Assembly (NCBI GenBank): GCA_964514105.1
Contig: CAZEPJ010000009.1
Span: 1-64,000, forward strand
Source of the DNA: CAZEPJ01 sp964514105
GTDB taxonomy: Bacteria > Desulfobacterota > Desulfocorpusculales > Desulfocorpusculum
Direction: 5' to 3'
DNA: 64,000 nucleotides
Positions 16,362 to 24,754 of the stretch are shown here, one piece after another (the stretch's first letter is position 1; each line of letters begins with the position of its first letter). The notes below the pieces were generated by a model that saw only the letters and a list, made by a program, of their open reading frames with translations, had not been told where the DNA came from and made no database searches. Position numbers and translations under genes: made by a program.

Positions 16362-17794
16362 ATGACTGTCTCCCCCTGTGCCCGAGACCCGCCCCGCCCC
16401 TTGGCCTTTCTGGAGCGGATGCCCCCCACCTCCCGCCACTTCTCCCGGATCCGCCCCAGCTCCTCGGGCGTGGGCGGGTGGCCCCCGTAGCGCGTCGTCA
16501 CATACTGCCGGGTGATGGCCGCAAACGCCTCGCGTCCCTGGGGCACGGCCGCCGCCAGGCCCTCCAGGTACTCCCAGGGGGTCTGGTCCGCCCTTCGGGG
16601 ATGGCCCGCCGCCGCGCCCCACCGGAGGAACTGCCGGTAGACCTGCCGCACCGAGCGCGCCTCCGGGGCCTCCATCGACTCCCCATGGGCGAGCCCCAGC
16701 AGCCTTCCCACCCACCCCAGCCTCCCAAGGAGCCGCAGGAGCAGGGCGCTCAGATCCTCCCAGAAGGCCCCACCCAGGGAGTCCACCTCCACGCCGTCCT
16801 CGCGGCCCAGGCTTCGCAGCCACCCCAGGAGCTGTGTGGAGACCCGCCAAAGGGCGGCCAGGAACAGGACCGCCCAGAGGAGTCCCACCAGGAACCGGCC
16901 CAGCTCCCGCACCCACTCGGGCATGGACAGCCACCTCACCCATCCGGGCTGCGGCTCCCCCGGGGGCATGCTCATGGCCGGCCCCATGGGAACAGGATCG
17001 GGCTTCCCCATGAGGCCGTCCAGGAGCTGAAAGAGCTTCATGAACCACCCCAGCACCCATCGCCCCAGCTCCGTGAGCAAGGAGACCAGCACGCCCAGGA
17101 GATGGGGATTGACTGCCCAGACCGCCAACAGCCCCAAGACGATCACCAGGCACAGCCCCAGGGCCAGGAGGCCCAGCCATGCCCCCCGCCCGGACCCGAA
17201 CCACCAGCCGCCACGCTCCCTCCCCAGGGCCACGGCAACGGCGGTGAGCCCCAGGGCGACGAAGCCGATCCCCAGGGGGAGGGAGGAGCCCCCGGCCTCG
17301 GCCCATTGGGCCTCGAGGGCGAACAGGACCATGAGGATGCCCAGGCCGAACTGGAACTCGCCCAGGGTCGCGCCGAACCCGGGGGCCACGCCGGCCAGGC
17401 GGGTCCCCAGGCCCCAGATGAGACCGCCAGCGGCCAGGACCAGGGGGCCGGGCTCAGGGGTTCGGATCAGTTCGGGGAGGCTCGCCACGAGCACCCCCAG
17501 CCACCCCCCGTCAAACAGGGCCGCCTCCGGGCGCAGGAGGGCCTTGGCCGCCAGGAGCGCGGCCACGGCCCCCAGGAGCGCGGTCAGGGCCATCCGGCGG
17601 GGACGCGGCATGGGCCAACGGTCGAGGATCCAGCGGCACGCCGCGGCCGCCGGCAACAGGAGGAGAAGGGGTTTCAGGGACCATCGCTGGGCGGCGATCC
17701 GGCCGTCCGCGCAGGCCAAGACCGCATGGATCCAGACGGCCTCCAGCCCCGCCAGCATGGCCCAGGACGCCGCATGCCCCCAGTCCCTCTTCAT
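16358..17794 (-). CDS. Membrane protein with C-terminal DUF4129 domain
   Basis: 478 aa. About eight to nine hydrophobic segments occupy residues 10-320, followed by a soluble tail. The tail carries the DUF4129 pattern (SVRQVYRQFLRWGAAAGHP, then TPWEYLEGLA), which in relatives follows a transglutaminase-like domain; no transglutaminase core is present here. The start at 17794 overlaps the DUF58 stop by 4 nt, and the stop overlaps the MoxR start by 4 nt. Probably a membrane partner in a MoxR-DUF58 assembly. Confidence 0.78.
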   Translation of the reverse strand: MKRDWGHAASWAMLAGLEAVWIHAVLACADGRIAAQRWSLKPLLLLLPAAAACRWILDRWPMPRPRRMALTALLGAVAALLAAKALLRPEAALFDGGWLGVLVASLPELIRTPEPGPLVLAAGGLIWGLGTRLAGVAPGFGATLGEFQFGLGILMVLFALEAQWAEAGGSSLPLGIGFVALGLTAVAVALGRERGGWWFGSGRGAWLGLLALGLCLVIVLGLLAVWAVNPHLLGVLVSLLTELGRWVLGWFMKLFQLLDGLMGKPDPVPMGPAMSMPPGEPQPGWVRWLSMPEWVRELGRFLVGLLWAVLFLAALWRVSTQLLGWLRSLGREDGVEVDSLGGAFWEDLSALLLRLLGRLGWVGRLLGLAHGESMEAPEARSVRQVYRQFLRWGAAAGHPRRADQTPWEYLEGLAAAVPQGREAFAAITRQYVTTRYGGHPPTPEELGRIREKWREVGGIRSRKAKGRGGSRAQGETVI

Positions 17795-19137
17795 GAGGCG
17801 CGCTCCGACCCCACGTGCAGGAGGTCCGGGGGTCTCTCCACCCGGAGCCATGTCCCGTGGGGGGGGGCGCACCCATCGGCCCCGGGGCCGACCTGGAGGA
17901 GGAGGTGTCGCAGCCCTCCTTCCCGCAACGCCTCCAGGACCAGGGGCAGCGCCTCCCAGGCCCCGGCATAGAGCAGGACCACGGTGGTCCCCCAGGGGAG
18001 GTGCGCGCGTTCAGCCTGGATGAGGTCGGCGCAGGGTGTGCCGGCGCACGCCGTGGTCTTGGCCAGGCCCTCCAGGATCAGCGTGAGCTGGTCTCGGCTT
18101 CCCCCCGGGGGCAGGCAGGCGGCCTGACCCGAGTCGGCCAGGCGTGTGTTCACATACAGCCCCACGGCATGCCCCCGCCCCACGGCATCGCTGGCCACGG
18201 AGGCGGCGGTGCTGATGGCCAGCTCCAGGGCCTCCTCATCCCAGGCGCCCTCTCGGCAGAAGCTCTCCACGGCCAGGAACAGGGCCAGCTTCAGGCTGAC
18301 GGTGGGCTCGAAGCACTTGACCTGGAGCGACTGGGTCCGGGCGCTGGCCTTCCAGTGCACATGCCGGAGGCTGTCTCCGGGCGTATACTCCCGGACGCCC
18401 AGGACTCGGGAGGGGTCCTGGAAGATGCGCCGCGCGCCGGCCGTCTCCCCAAGGGGCGCCAGGGAAGGGATGCCCAGCTGGTCCAGGGGGAAGATCCGGG
18501 GGTAGACCACCAGAGGGTCCAGCCGGGGCACGGTCATGGTCCGGGGGTAGAACCCGAAGAGATCCCCGGTGGTGACCTGGAGGGGACCCAGGGGGAAATA
18601 GCCTCGCCGCATGCACTGCAGGGGGCAGCCCCAGCTCAGGGTCCCGTACCCGAGGACGGAGGCGGCCCGCCGCAACAGCCCGCTCCCGGGAAGCGCCCCC
18701 GGAGGCAACGGCTGGGGGGCCAGGACCTGGGCGGGGATCCGGTCCTCCACCTGTACCCAAGGGAGGGGAAGGAACTTGCCATTGGCCAGCCGGACCCGCC
18801 ACTCCACGGTGTCCCCGGGGAACGCCCGGGTGTGGCTGAGCCCGCGCTCGCAGCGAAGAGCCCGGAGGGAAAGCGCGCTCCAGAGTCTGGAGAGCCCGGC
18901 GGCGGAAAGGATCAGGCCCACGAGGGAGGCCACGGTGGTCTCGCCGTTCCAGGCGGCCAGGGCGAAGACGGCGCCCAGAAACGCCAGGCCCCCTTTGCCC
19001 AGGAGGTACCCCGAGGAGGCCGCAGGCCGTCCCTGGTCACACACCCCGCTCCGTTCCTGAGCAGCCGCCCGGGCGGGCGCACCCTGCGCCCGATCCGCTC
19101 TCGCATCCACGATGGTCGCCCCCTGGCCCCCGCGCAT
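17791..19137 (-). CDS. DUF58 domain protein, MoxR partner
   Basis: 448 aa. A long polar N-terminus precedes two hydrophobic segments (about residues 45-90), then a beta-rich region and the DUF58 signature REYTPGDSLRHVHWKASAR, followed by a VWA-like domain. DUF58 proteins pair with MoxR ATPases. The start at 19137 has only a weak ribosome site, so the first 40 residues are uncertain. It is the first gene of the operon and is divergent from the THUMP gene across 131 bp. Confidence 0.82.
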   Translation of the reverse strand: MRGGQGATIVDARADRAQGAPARAAAQERSGVCDQGRPAASSGYLLGKGGLAFLGAVFALAAWNGETTVASLVGLILSAAGLSRLWSALSLRALRCERGLSHTRAFPGDTVEWRVRLANGKFLPLPWVQVEDRIPAQVLAPQPLPPGALPGSGLLRRAASVLGYGTLSWGCPLQCMRRGYFPLGPLQVTTGDLFGFYPRTMTVPRLDPLVVYPRIFPLDQLGIPSLAPLGETAGARRIFQDPSRVLGVREYTPGDSLRHVHWKASARTQSLQVKCFEPTVSLKLALFLAVESFCREGAWDEEALELAISTAASVASDAVGRGHAVGLYVNTRLADSGQAACLPPGGSRDQLTLILEGLAKTTACAGTPCADLIQAERAHLPWGTTVVLLYAGAWEALPLVLEALREGGLRHLLLQVGPGADGCAPPHGTWLRVERPPDLLHVGSERAS

Positions 19138-19205
19138 CCTGACCGAAGGATATCAAAGGGGCCGGCCATGCGCCAGCGCCGCCCCTGGCGGGGTGCGGCT
19201 CCATG

Positions 19206-19234
19206 TTGACGCGCCCGCCGGCCGCCAGCAGAAT
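19206..19234 (+). promoter_or_regulatory. Candidate promoter of the THUMP gene
   Basis: TTGACG (19206-19211), 17-nt spacer, CAGAAT (19229-19234). Predicted start near 19241, followed by GAGAGGAGGG and the GTG at 19269. Confidence 0.4.
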
Positions 19235-19268
19235 GGGTCCAGGGACTCCCGAGAGGAGGGATGGGACC

Positions 19269-19811
19269 GTGATCTCCGACTGGAACGTAGTGGTCAGCCT
19301 GCGGCAGGGAGGATTTCGCAGGGCATGCAGGCTCCTGGAGGCCTTCGGACCCGTGAGCCGCACGGACTACCTCAACGTGCTGGTCATGCGGGTGGGGGAT
19401 ACCGCGCGTTTTCTGGACGAGATCCACGTGTGGGCCTCGGACGACCCCCGCGTCCTGGACGACCTGGCCCGCGTGGCCCCCGTGGACGTGGCCTTCGGCT
19501 TCCAGAGCCCCGAGGCCTTCGAGGCCGAGGCCCTGGCTGCGGCGTCCCATTGGGTCCCGGCCCTGGGGGGCAAGGCCTTTTTCGTGCGCATGCACCGGCG
19601 CGGCTTCAAGGGGCGGATCTCCAGCCATGACCAGGAGCGACGCATCAGCGAGGCCCTCCTGAGGGCCCTGGATGGGGCGGGGGAGGGAGGCCGGATCCGC
19701 TTCCAGGACCCCGACGCGGTGCTGGACGTGGAGACCGTGGGCACCCGGGGGGGGATGTCCCTCTGGAGTCGCGAGGAGATGAAGCGATACCCCCTGCTGC
19801 GGATCGCCTGA
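19269..19811 (+). CDS. THUMP-domain protein without catalytic domain
   Basis: 180 aa from GTG 19269, which has GAGAGGAGGG 8 nt upstream. It opens ISDWNVVVSLRQGGFRRACR and ends FFVRMHRRGFKGRISSHDQE, then DPDAVLDVETVGTRGGMSLW, a pattern of THUMP RNA-binding domains that also act in tRNA modification enzymes. No methyltransferase, deaminase or thiouridylase domain follows. It may be a stand-alone tRNA-binding factor like the Tan1 type that assists an acetyltransferase; that partner is not seen here. Confidence 0.7.
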   Translation: MISDWNVVVSLRQGGFRRACRLLEAFGPVSRTDYLNVLVMRVGDTARFLDEIHVWASDDPRVLDDLARVAPVDVAFGFQSPEAFEAEALAAASHWVPALGGKAFFVRMHRRGFKGRISSHDQERRISEALLRALDGAGEGGRIRFQDPDAVLDVETVGTRGGMSLWSREEMKRYPLLRIA

Positions 19812-19857
19812 GGAGGCCGCCCCCGGCGAGCCCGCGGCCCGGCTTTGCCCCGGTGCA

Positions 19858-21579
19858 TCAGACCGCCAGGCCCAGCACCGCCCGGTCCCGCATGCGGACG
19901 TAGCCCCGGTGGGTCAGGCGCAGGTGGGGAATGGCCGCCGTGCCCAGGGTGTCCAGGGTGAGAAGAGGCTTTTCCCACGGCACGCCGTTTTCCCGCAGGG
20001 CGGTCTCGAACCGGCGGATGGCGTCCCGCAGCTCGGCCATGGGCTCCAGCGACAGGATGCCGCACAGGGGCGCCCGGACGGATGCCACCACCTGGCGCCC
20101 CTCGGCGAAGGCGGCCCCGCCCCCCGTGTCCCGAAGCCGGTTCACCACCGTCTCCATGGACTGCCCATCGCACCCCACCACGATCATATCCCCGGTGTCC
20201 CAGCACATGGTGGATCCGCACGCCCCCCGGCGGAGGCCGAACCCCTTGAGGACGCCCAGGAAGGCCCCCCCGCCCCCCGTGCGGTCCACGGCCAGGGCCA
20301 TGAGGAGATCCCGGGCGCTCCCGGCATCGTCCAGGTCCACCATGGCCTCCCGGGTCACGAGGCGCGTGACGAGTTCCATGGCCCGGACTTTGCCCCGCAG
20401 GGGGGGGGGAGCCAGGGCCAGCGGAGGCGGGTTCACGGTGTGGAAGAAGTGCTCGGGGAAGCGCACATCCCGGGGCTCGACCAGCCTTCTGCCGTCCTCA
20501 AAGAGGACCCTCCCCTCGGCCATGACGAGGGCGGGTGAGAACTCCCCGGGCGACGGGATGAGCACCACGTCGGCCAGGCGCCCCGGGGCCAGGGCCCCCA
20601 GCAGATGGTCCAGGCGGAAATGCTCGGCCGCGTTGAGGGTCACCATCTGATACACCACCCCCGGGGGTACCCCCAGGCGCAGGGCGTGTCTCACCGAGGC
20701 GTCGAGATACCCCTCGTCCAGGAAACCCTCGGGGTCTCCGCTGTCCGTGCAGAGGATCAGTCGCCGGAAGTCCAGTTCCCGGCCGAAGATCGCCCGGACC
20801 CCCTCCAGTTCCCTGCGGATGGCGCCCTCCCGGATCATCACCCAGCAGCCCAGGCGAATCCGCTCGAGCACCTCCTCTTCGGTGATGGGCTCGTGGCACG
20901 AAGAGACCCCGTGGGCCGTGTACGCCTGGAGCTTGCGGCCCGAGGCCCCGGCGGTGTGGCCCTCCACCCGCTTGCCCAGACTCAGCCCCATGGCCGCCAG
21001 GGCCCGCACTCGCCGCCCCTGGCGGTTTCCCAACAGCAGATTCCCCCAGTAGATCTCGCCCACCCCCACGCAGCGGGGGTCCTCCAGCAAGGGCCGCAGC
21101 GCCTCGTTGTCCGGGGCGTGGGCCTCCTCGACCTCGGTGAGGCCGCACAGGGCCGGCACCGTGTAGAAGAATCGGACGGGCTGACCCGCCAGGCCCGCGA
21201 CCAGGTGCGTGATCCCCTCCAGCCCCACCACGGCGGCCAACTCGATGGTCTCCGTCACCACGGTGGTGGTGCCCGATGGGATCACGTGCCTCACGAACTC
21301 CTCGATGCACGATCGGTACGCGACATGGGTGTGCGCGTCCAGCAGGCCGGGGAGCATGACCATGCCCCGGGCGTCGATCTCCGCGCCGGCCACTGGCTGG
21401 ACGGGCGGCCGCTGGGGTCCCGCGTACGCAATGCGTCCCCCCTTGATCCAGAGGGACTGGCCGGGGATGAACTCGCGGGTGAAGGCGTTGAAGAGGACTC
21501 CGTCGGCGATGACCGCGTCCGGGGGCTCCTCCCCCAGCGCCACCGGGGCCAGGGAAGCGCCGATGGCATGTTCGTCCAT
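19858..21579 (-). CDS. Divergent adenine deaminase-family amidohydrolase
   Basis: 573 aa, the two-domain length of adenine deaminase. Probable metal ligands are kept: HTH in PGLLDAHTHVAYRS, the glutamate of VGVGEIYWG, H in EGHTAGASGR, H in SSCHEP and the aspartate of CTDSGDPEG. Substrate-side motifs differ: the family's HIESS reads HTHVAYRS, DPHEIANV reads TETIELAAVV, and SDHE reads SCHE. So the fold and metal site are supported but adenine as substrate is doubtful. AGGAGG precedes the ATG. Divergent from the TetR gene. Confidence 0.75.
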   Translation of the reverse strand: MDEHAIGASLAPVALGEEPPDAVIADGVLFNAFTREFIPGQSLWIKGGRIAYAGPQRPPVQPVAGAEIDARGMVMLPGLLDAHTHVAYRSCIEEFVRHVIPSGTTTVVTETIELAAVVGLEGITHLVAGLAGQPVRFFYTVPALCGLTEVEEAHAPDNEALRPLLEDPRCVGVGEIYWGNLLLGNRQGRRVRALAAMGLSLGKRVEGHTAGASGRKLQAYTAHGVSSCHEPITEEEVLERIRLGCWVMIREGAIRRELEGVRAIFGRELDFRRLILCTDSGDPEGFLDEGYLDASVRHALRLGVPPGVVYQMVTLNAAEHFRLDHLLGALAPGRLADVVLIPSPGEFSPALVMAEGRVLFEDGRRLVEPRDVRFPEHFFHTVNPPPLALAPPPLRGKVRAMELVTRLVTREAMVDLDDAGSARDLLMALAVDRTGGGGAFLGVLKGFGLRRGACGSTMCWDTGDMIVVGCDGQSMETVVNRLRDTGGGAAFAEGRQVVASVRAPLCGILSLEPMAELRDAIRRFETALRENGVPWEKPLLTLDTLGTAAIPHLRLTHRGYVRMRDRAVLGLAV

Positions 21580-21779
21580 GGGGACCTCCTGGGGGGTCGG
21601 GCCGGCTCATGCCCATGGCATGCCCCGACGCCATGCGCACGTCCCGCCCATGATGCGTCCCATTCTACACAGGGGGCCCTCTGTGGGAAAGGCCGTGCCT
21701 GCTCGCCGCAGGGCCATGGCGGGGGCTTCGAGCGCAGGGACATGGGGCCGCCACAGGCCCCGCCGATTCTCTTTTCCCC

Positions 21780-21808
21780 TTGACTTCTCCTGGGCTTTTG
21801 GATAAAAG
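21780..21808 (+). promoter_or_regulatory. Candidate promoter of the TetR gene
   Basis: TTGACT (21780-21785), 17-nt spacer, TAAAAG (21803-21808). Predicted start near 21815, inside the 16-bp palindrome. Confidence 0.4.
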
Positions 21809-21812
21809 GGTA

Positions 21813-21828
21813 TCCATCAATTGATGGA
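21813..21828. promoter_or_regulatory. Perfect 16-bp palindrome, candidate TetR operator
   Basis: TCCATCAATTGATGGA is its own reverse complement. It covers the predicted transcription start and the ATG (21824-21826) of the TetR gene, so a bound repressor would block both transcription and any leader. Autoregulation is an inference. Confidence 0.5.
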
Positions 21829-22492
21829 ACAAGACGCTGGAGTGCGCGCCGTGCCCACGCCGCTGGAGAAGGCCTGGAAGGACCCCGATTCCATGAAGGC
21901 GCGCATCCTGGGCGCCGCCCGCCGGGTCTTCGGCCAGTATGGCTTCCACGGAACCACCACCCGCCTCATCGCCGGGGAGGTGGGCATCGACATCTCCACC
22001 CTCCATTACCATTGGGGGGACAAGGAGGACCTGTACGAGGCGGTGATCCTGGACATGACCGAGGACCTGCGCCGACAGCTCCGGCTGGTGGAGAGGGTGA
22101 TTCGCGGGCGGCCCCTGGCTCAGCGCATGGACGTGGCGATCGACATGATGGCGGACTACCAGTTCGCCCACCCCGAGATCGCCAACTTGACCATATTCCG
22201 GTACTTCAGCAAGACGCGCCACGCCATGGACTGGGAGGACCGGGTCCCGGACATCCTCACCGACATCGCCCGCTCCATGGGGCTGCAGGAGCCGGACCAG
22301 AGCATCTCCGTCCGGGCCAAGATGCGGGTGCTGGCCATCATGAACGCCATCAACGACTTCATCTCGGGCGAGGAGGTCTTCCGCTCCATGCTGGGGCTGG
22401 AGAGGGAGCCGTATGTCGCCCTGGTCAAGGAGACCCTCAAGTTCATCATGATCCCGGCCTTCGCCGGGCAGGCGGCGGCAGCGCGCCCCTGA
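21824..22492 (+). CDS. TetR/AcrR-family transcriptional regulator
   Basis: 222 aa. The N-terminal helix-turn-helix is typical: KARILGAARRVFGQYGFHGT, then TRLIAGEVGIDISTLHYHWG and DKEDLYEAV. The C-terminal ligand domain is variable, as usual. No clear ribosome site precedes the ATG, and the predicted mRNA leader is very short. It precedes the fused beta-oxidation genes by 105 bp in the same direction, so it probably controls them in response to an acyl-CoA or a related ligand. Confidence 0.9.
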   Translation: MEQDAGVRAVPTPLEKAWKDPDSMKARILGAARRVFGQYGFHGTTTRLIAGEVGIDISTLHYHWGDKEDLYEAVILDMTEDLRRQLRLVERVIRGRPLAQRMDVAIDMMADYQFAHPEIANLTIFRYFSKTRHAMDWEDRVPDILTDIARSMGLQEPDQSISVRAKMRVLAIMNAINDFISGEEVFRSMLGLEREPYVALVKETLKFIMIPAFAGQAAAARP

Positions 22493-22597
22493 GGACCTGC
22501 GTTCGCGGCCACCGGGGCCCGCATGAAGATGGGCGGGCACCCCCGGCCGGCGGCCCTCTCGGGCGGCACAGTGGAGCGGAAAGGAGGAATGGGGAGG

Positions 22598-24733
22598 ATG
22601 GCTCTGAACCTGGATGTCATCGGCAAGCGCATCGGCCCGGTCACCACGGAGTACACCTGGAAGGACGTGGTGCTCTACGCCCTGGGGGTCGGGGCGGGCT
22701 TCGACGAGCTGGACTACGTGTACGAGAACCGCCTCAAGGTGATCCCGAGTTTCGCGGTTCCGTCCACGTACGGCCTGCTGGGAGAGGCCTTCTCCACCCT
22801 GGGGGGGGATCTCTCGGGGATCCTGCACGGCGAGCAAGAGACTTTGTTTCAGGCGCCCATCCCCACCGAGGGGAAGATCACGTCCGAGGGCCGGGTCCTG
22901 GACATCTACGACAAGGGGCCGGGCCGCGGGGCCATTGTGCTCGTGGAGGTGGACACCCACCACGCCAGCGGCCAGAAGCTCTACACCAACCGCATCAAGC
23001 TCTTCTTCCGCAAGGACGGAGGGTTCGGCGGGGAGCCGGGCCCCGAGGAGGTATTCGAGTTCCCCGACCGCCCCCCCGACCTGGAGGAGCGGGCCGACGT
23101 GTCGCCGAACCAGCCCCTCCTGTATCGCCTCTCCGGAGACACCTTCGCACTGCACGTGGATCCCGACTTCGCCAGGATGGCGGGCTTCCAGATGCCAATC
23201 GTGCACGGCCTGTGCACACATGGTTTCGCATGTCGGGCGGTCATCAAGCACCTCTTTCCCGGGGAGCCGGAGCGCATGAGCCGATTCAAGGTGCGATTCT
23301 CCAGGCCCCTGTACCCCGGCCGCCCCGTGGTCACCCAGATCTGGAAAGTGGACGACGGTCAGGCCCTCTTCCGGGTCATCAACCCGGAGAACCAGGACGT
23401 GGTCATCGACCGGGGCGTGGTGGAATGGCTGAGTCAGGGCGAGATGGCGCGCCGCGCCCGCCTGGGGGGCATCCATTTTGACGGTCGGGTGGCGCTGGTG
23501 ACGGGTGCGGGCGCGGGACTTGGGCGGGTTTATGCACTGGAGCTGGCCCGGCGGGGGGCCAAGGTGGTGGTCAACGATCTGGGGGGTGGTCGGGACGGCA
23601 CGGGGGGTTCTCGGTCGGCGGCGGACGGGGTGGTGGAGGAGATTCGGGCCTTTGGGGGCGAGGCGGTGGCCAACTACGATTCGGTGGCGAGCGCCGAGGG
23701 TGGGCAGGCCATGGTGGATGAGGCGGTTCGGGCGTTTGGGCGGCTGGACATTCTGATCAACAATGCGGGGATTCTGCGGGACCGGACGCTGGTGAAGATG
23801 GAGCCTGGGGAGTGGGACGCGGTGATGGACGTGCACCTCAAGGGGGCGTATAACGTGACGCGGCCGGCGTTTGTGCGGATGCGGGAGCAGGGCTATGGGC
23901 GGATCGTGATGACGACGTCGGCGGCGGGGCTTTACGGGAACTTCGGGCAGACCAACTACTCGGCGGCCAAGATGGGGCTGGTGGGCTTCATGAACACCGT
24001 GCGGCTTGAGGGGGCCAAGTACAACATCCGGGTGAACACGGTGGCGCCGGCTGCGGCCACGCGGCTCACCGAGGACGTCATGCCTCCCGAGCTTTTCGCC
24101 AAGCTCAAGCCCGAGTTCGTGGCCCCCCTGGTCCTGTACCTCTGCTCCGAGCAGTGCCCGGTCTCCGGCGGGATCTACAACGCGGGCATGGGATACTTCA
24201 ACCGGGTCGCCCTGGTGACCGGCCCCGGGGCCGTGGTGGGCGAAGGTCTGACCGCCCCCTTGCCCGAGGCGGTTGCCGCGGCCATGGGCAAGATCAACAG
24301 CCTGGCCGGCGGCGGGGAGTATCCCAACGCCACGGCCGCGCTGGGTGCCATCCTGGAGGCCTGGGATCCCAAGAAGGCGAAGGCGGAGGCCGAGGCCGAG
24401 GGGGGAGCCGGGGGTCTCACGGTGAGGGGCATTTTCGAGAAGATGGCCGGGGCGTTTCAGGCGGACAAGGCGGGGGGGGTGGACGTGGTGTTCCAGTATG
24501 TCATCAGCGGGCCCGGCGGGGGCACGTGGCACGTGGTGGTCAAGGACGGGGCGTGCCGCGTGGCCGAGGGGGCCCACGAGCGGCCCACCACCACCATCAA
24601 GATGGGGGATGAGGACTTTGTGAAGATGATCTCCGGGCAGCTCAAGGCCATGGCCGCGTACACCAGCGGCAAGCTCAAGGTCGAGGGCGATCTCATGAAG
24701 TCCCAGCTCATCGAGAAGCTCTTTCGCTTCTGA
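22598..24733 (+). CDS. Trifunctional hydratase-dehydrogenase-SCP2 protein (MaoC-type hydratase 2 / SDR / SCP2)
   Basis: 711 aa. Residues about 1-285 are a double hot-dog enoyl-CoA hydratase 2; the motif YRLSGDTFALHVDPDFARMA keeps the catalytic Asp and His (D-x4-H) and is followed by PIVHGLCTHGFA. Residues about 292-545 are a short-chain dehydrogenase (VTGAGAGLGR, NNAGI, and the Y-x3-K of TNYSAAKMG). Residues about 608-711 are an SCP2 lipid-binding domain. Peroxisomal MFE-2 has the order dehydrogenase-hydratase-SCP2; here the first two are swapped. Residues 292-707 are encoded by DNA repeated in the next gene. The start at 22598 is preferred over 22589 from ribosome-site spacing. Confidence 0.88.
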   Translation: MALNLDVIGKRIGPVTTEYTWKDVVLYALGVGAGFDELDYVYENRLKVIPSFAVPSTYGLLGEAFSTLGGDLSGILHGEQETLFQAPIPTEGKITSEGRVLDIYDKGPGRGAIVLVEVDTHHASGQKLYTNRIKLFFRKDGGFGGEPGPEEVFEFPDRPPDLEERADVSPNQPLLYRLSGDTFALHVDPDFARMAGFQMPIVHGLCTHGFACRAVIKHLFPGEPERMSRFKVRFSRPLYPGRPVVTQIWKVDDGQALFRVINPENQDVVIDRGVVEWLSQGEMARRARLGGIHFDGRVALVTGAGAGLGRVYALELARRGAKVVVNDLGGGRDGTGGSRSAADGVVEEIRAFGGEAVANYDSVASAEGGQAMVDEAVRAFGRLDILINNAGILRDRTLVKMEPGEWDAVMDVHLKGAYNVTRPAFVRMREQGYGRIVMTTSAAGLYGNFGQTNYSAAKMGLVGFMNTVRLEGAKYNIRVNTVAPAAATRLTEDVMPPELFAKLKPEFVAPLVLYLCSEQCPVSGGIYNAGMGYFNRVALVTGPGAVVGEGLTAPLPEAVAAAMGKINSLAGGGEYPNATAALGAILEAWDPKKAKAEAEAEGGAGGLTVRGIFEKMAGAFQADKAGGVDVVFQYVISGPGGGTWHVVVKDGACRVAEGAHERPTTTIKMGDEDFVKMISGQLKAMAAYTSGKLKVEGDLMKSQLIEKLFRF
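23471..24718 (+). repeat. 1,248-bp direct repeat, copy A (SDR + SCP2 module)
   Basis: Identical, as far as read by eye, to 26234-27481 with a constant offset of 2,763 bp. Flanking bases differ at once on both sides (C versus G before; C versus T after). The block is in frame in both genes and is exactly 416 codons. Confidence 0.93.
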
Positions 24734-24754
24734 TCCGTTCAAGGAGGTCAGGCC

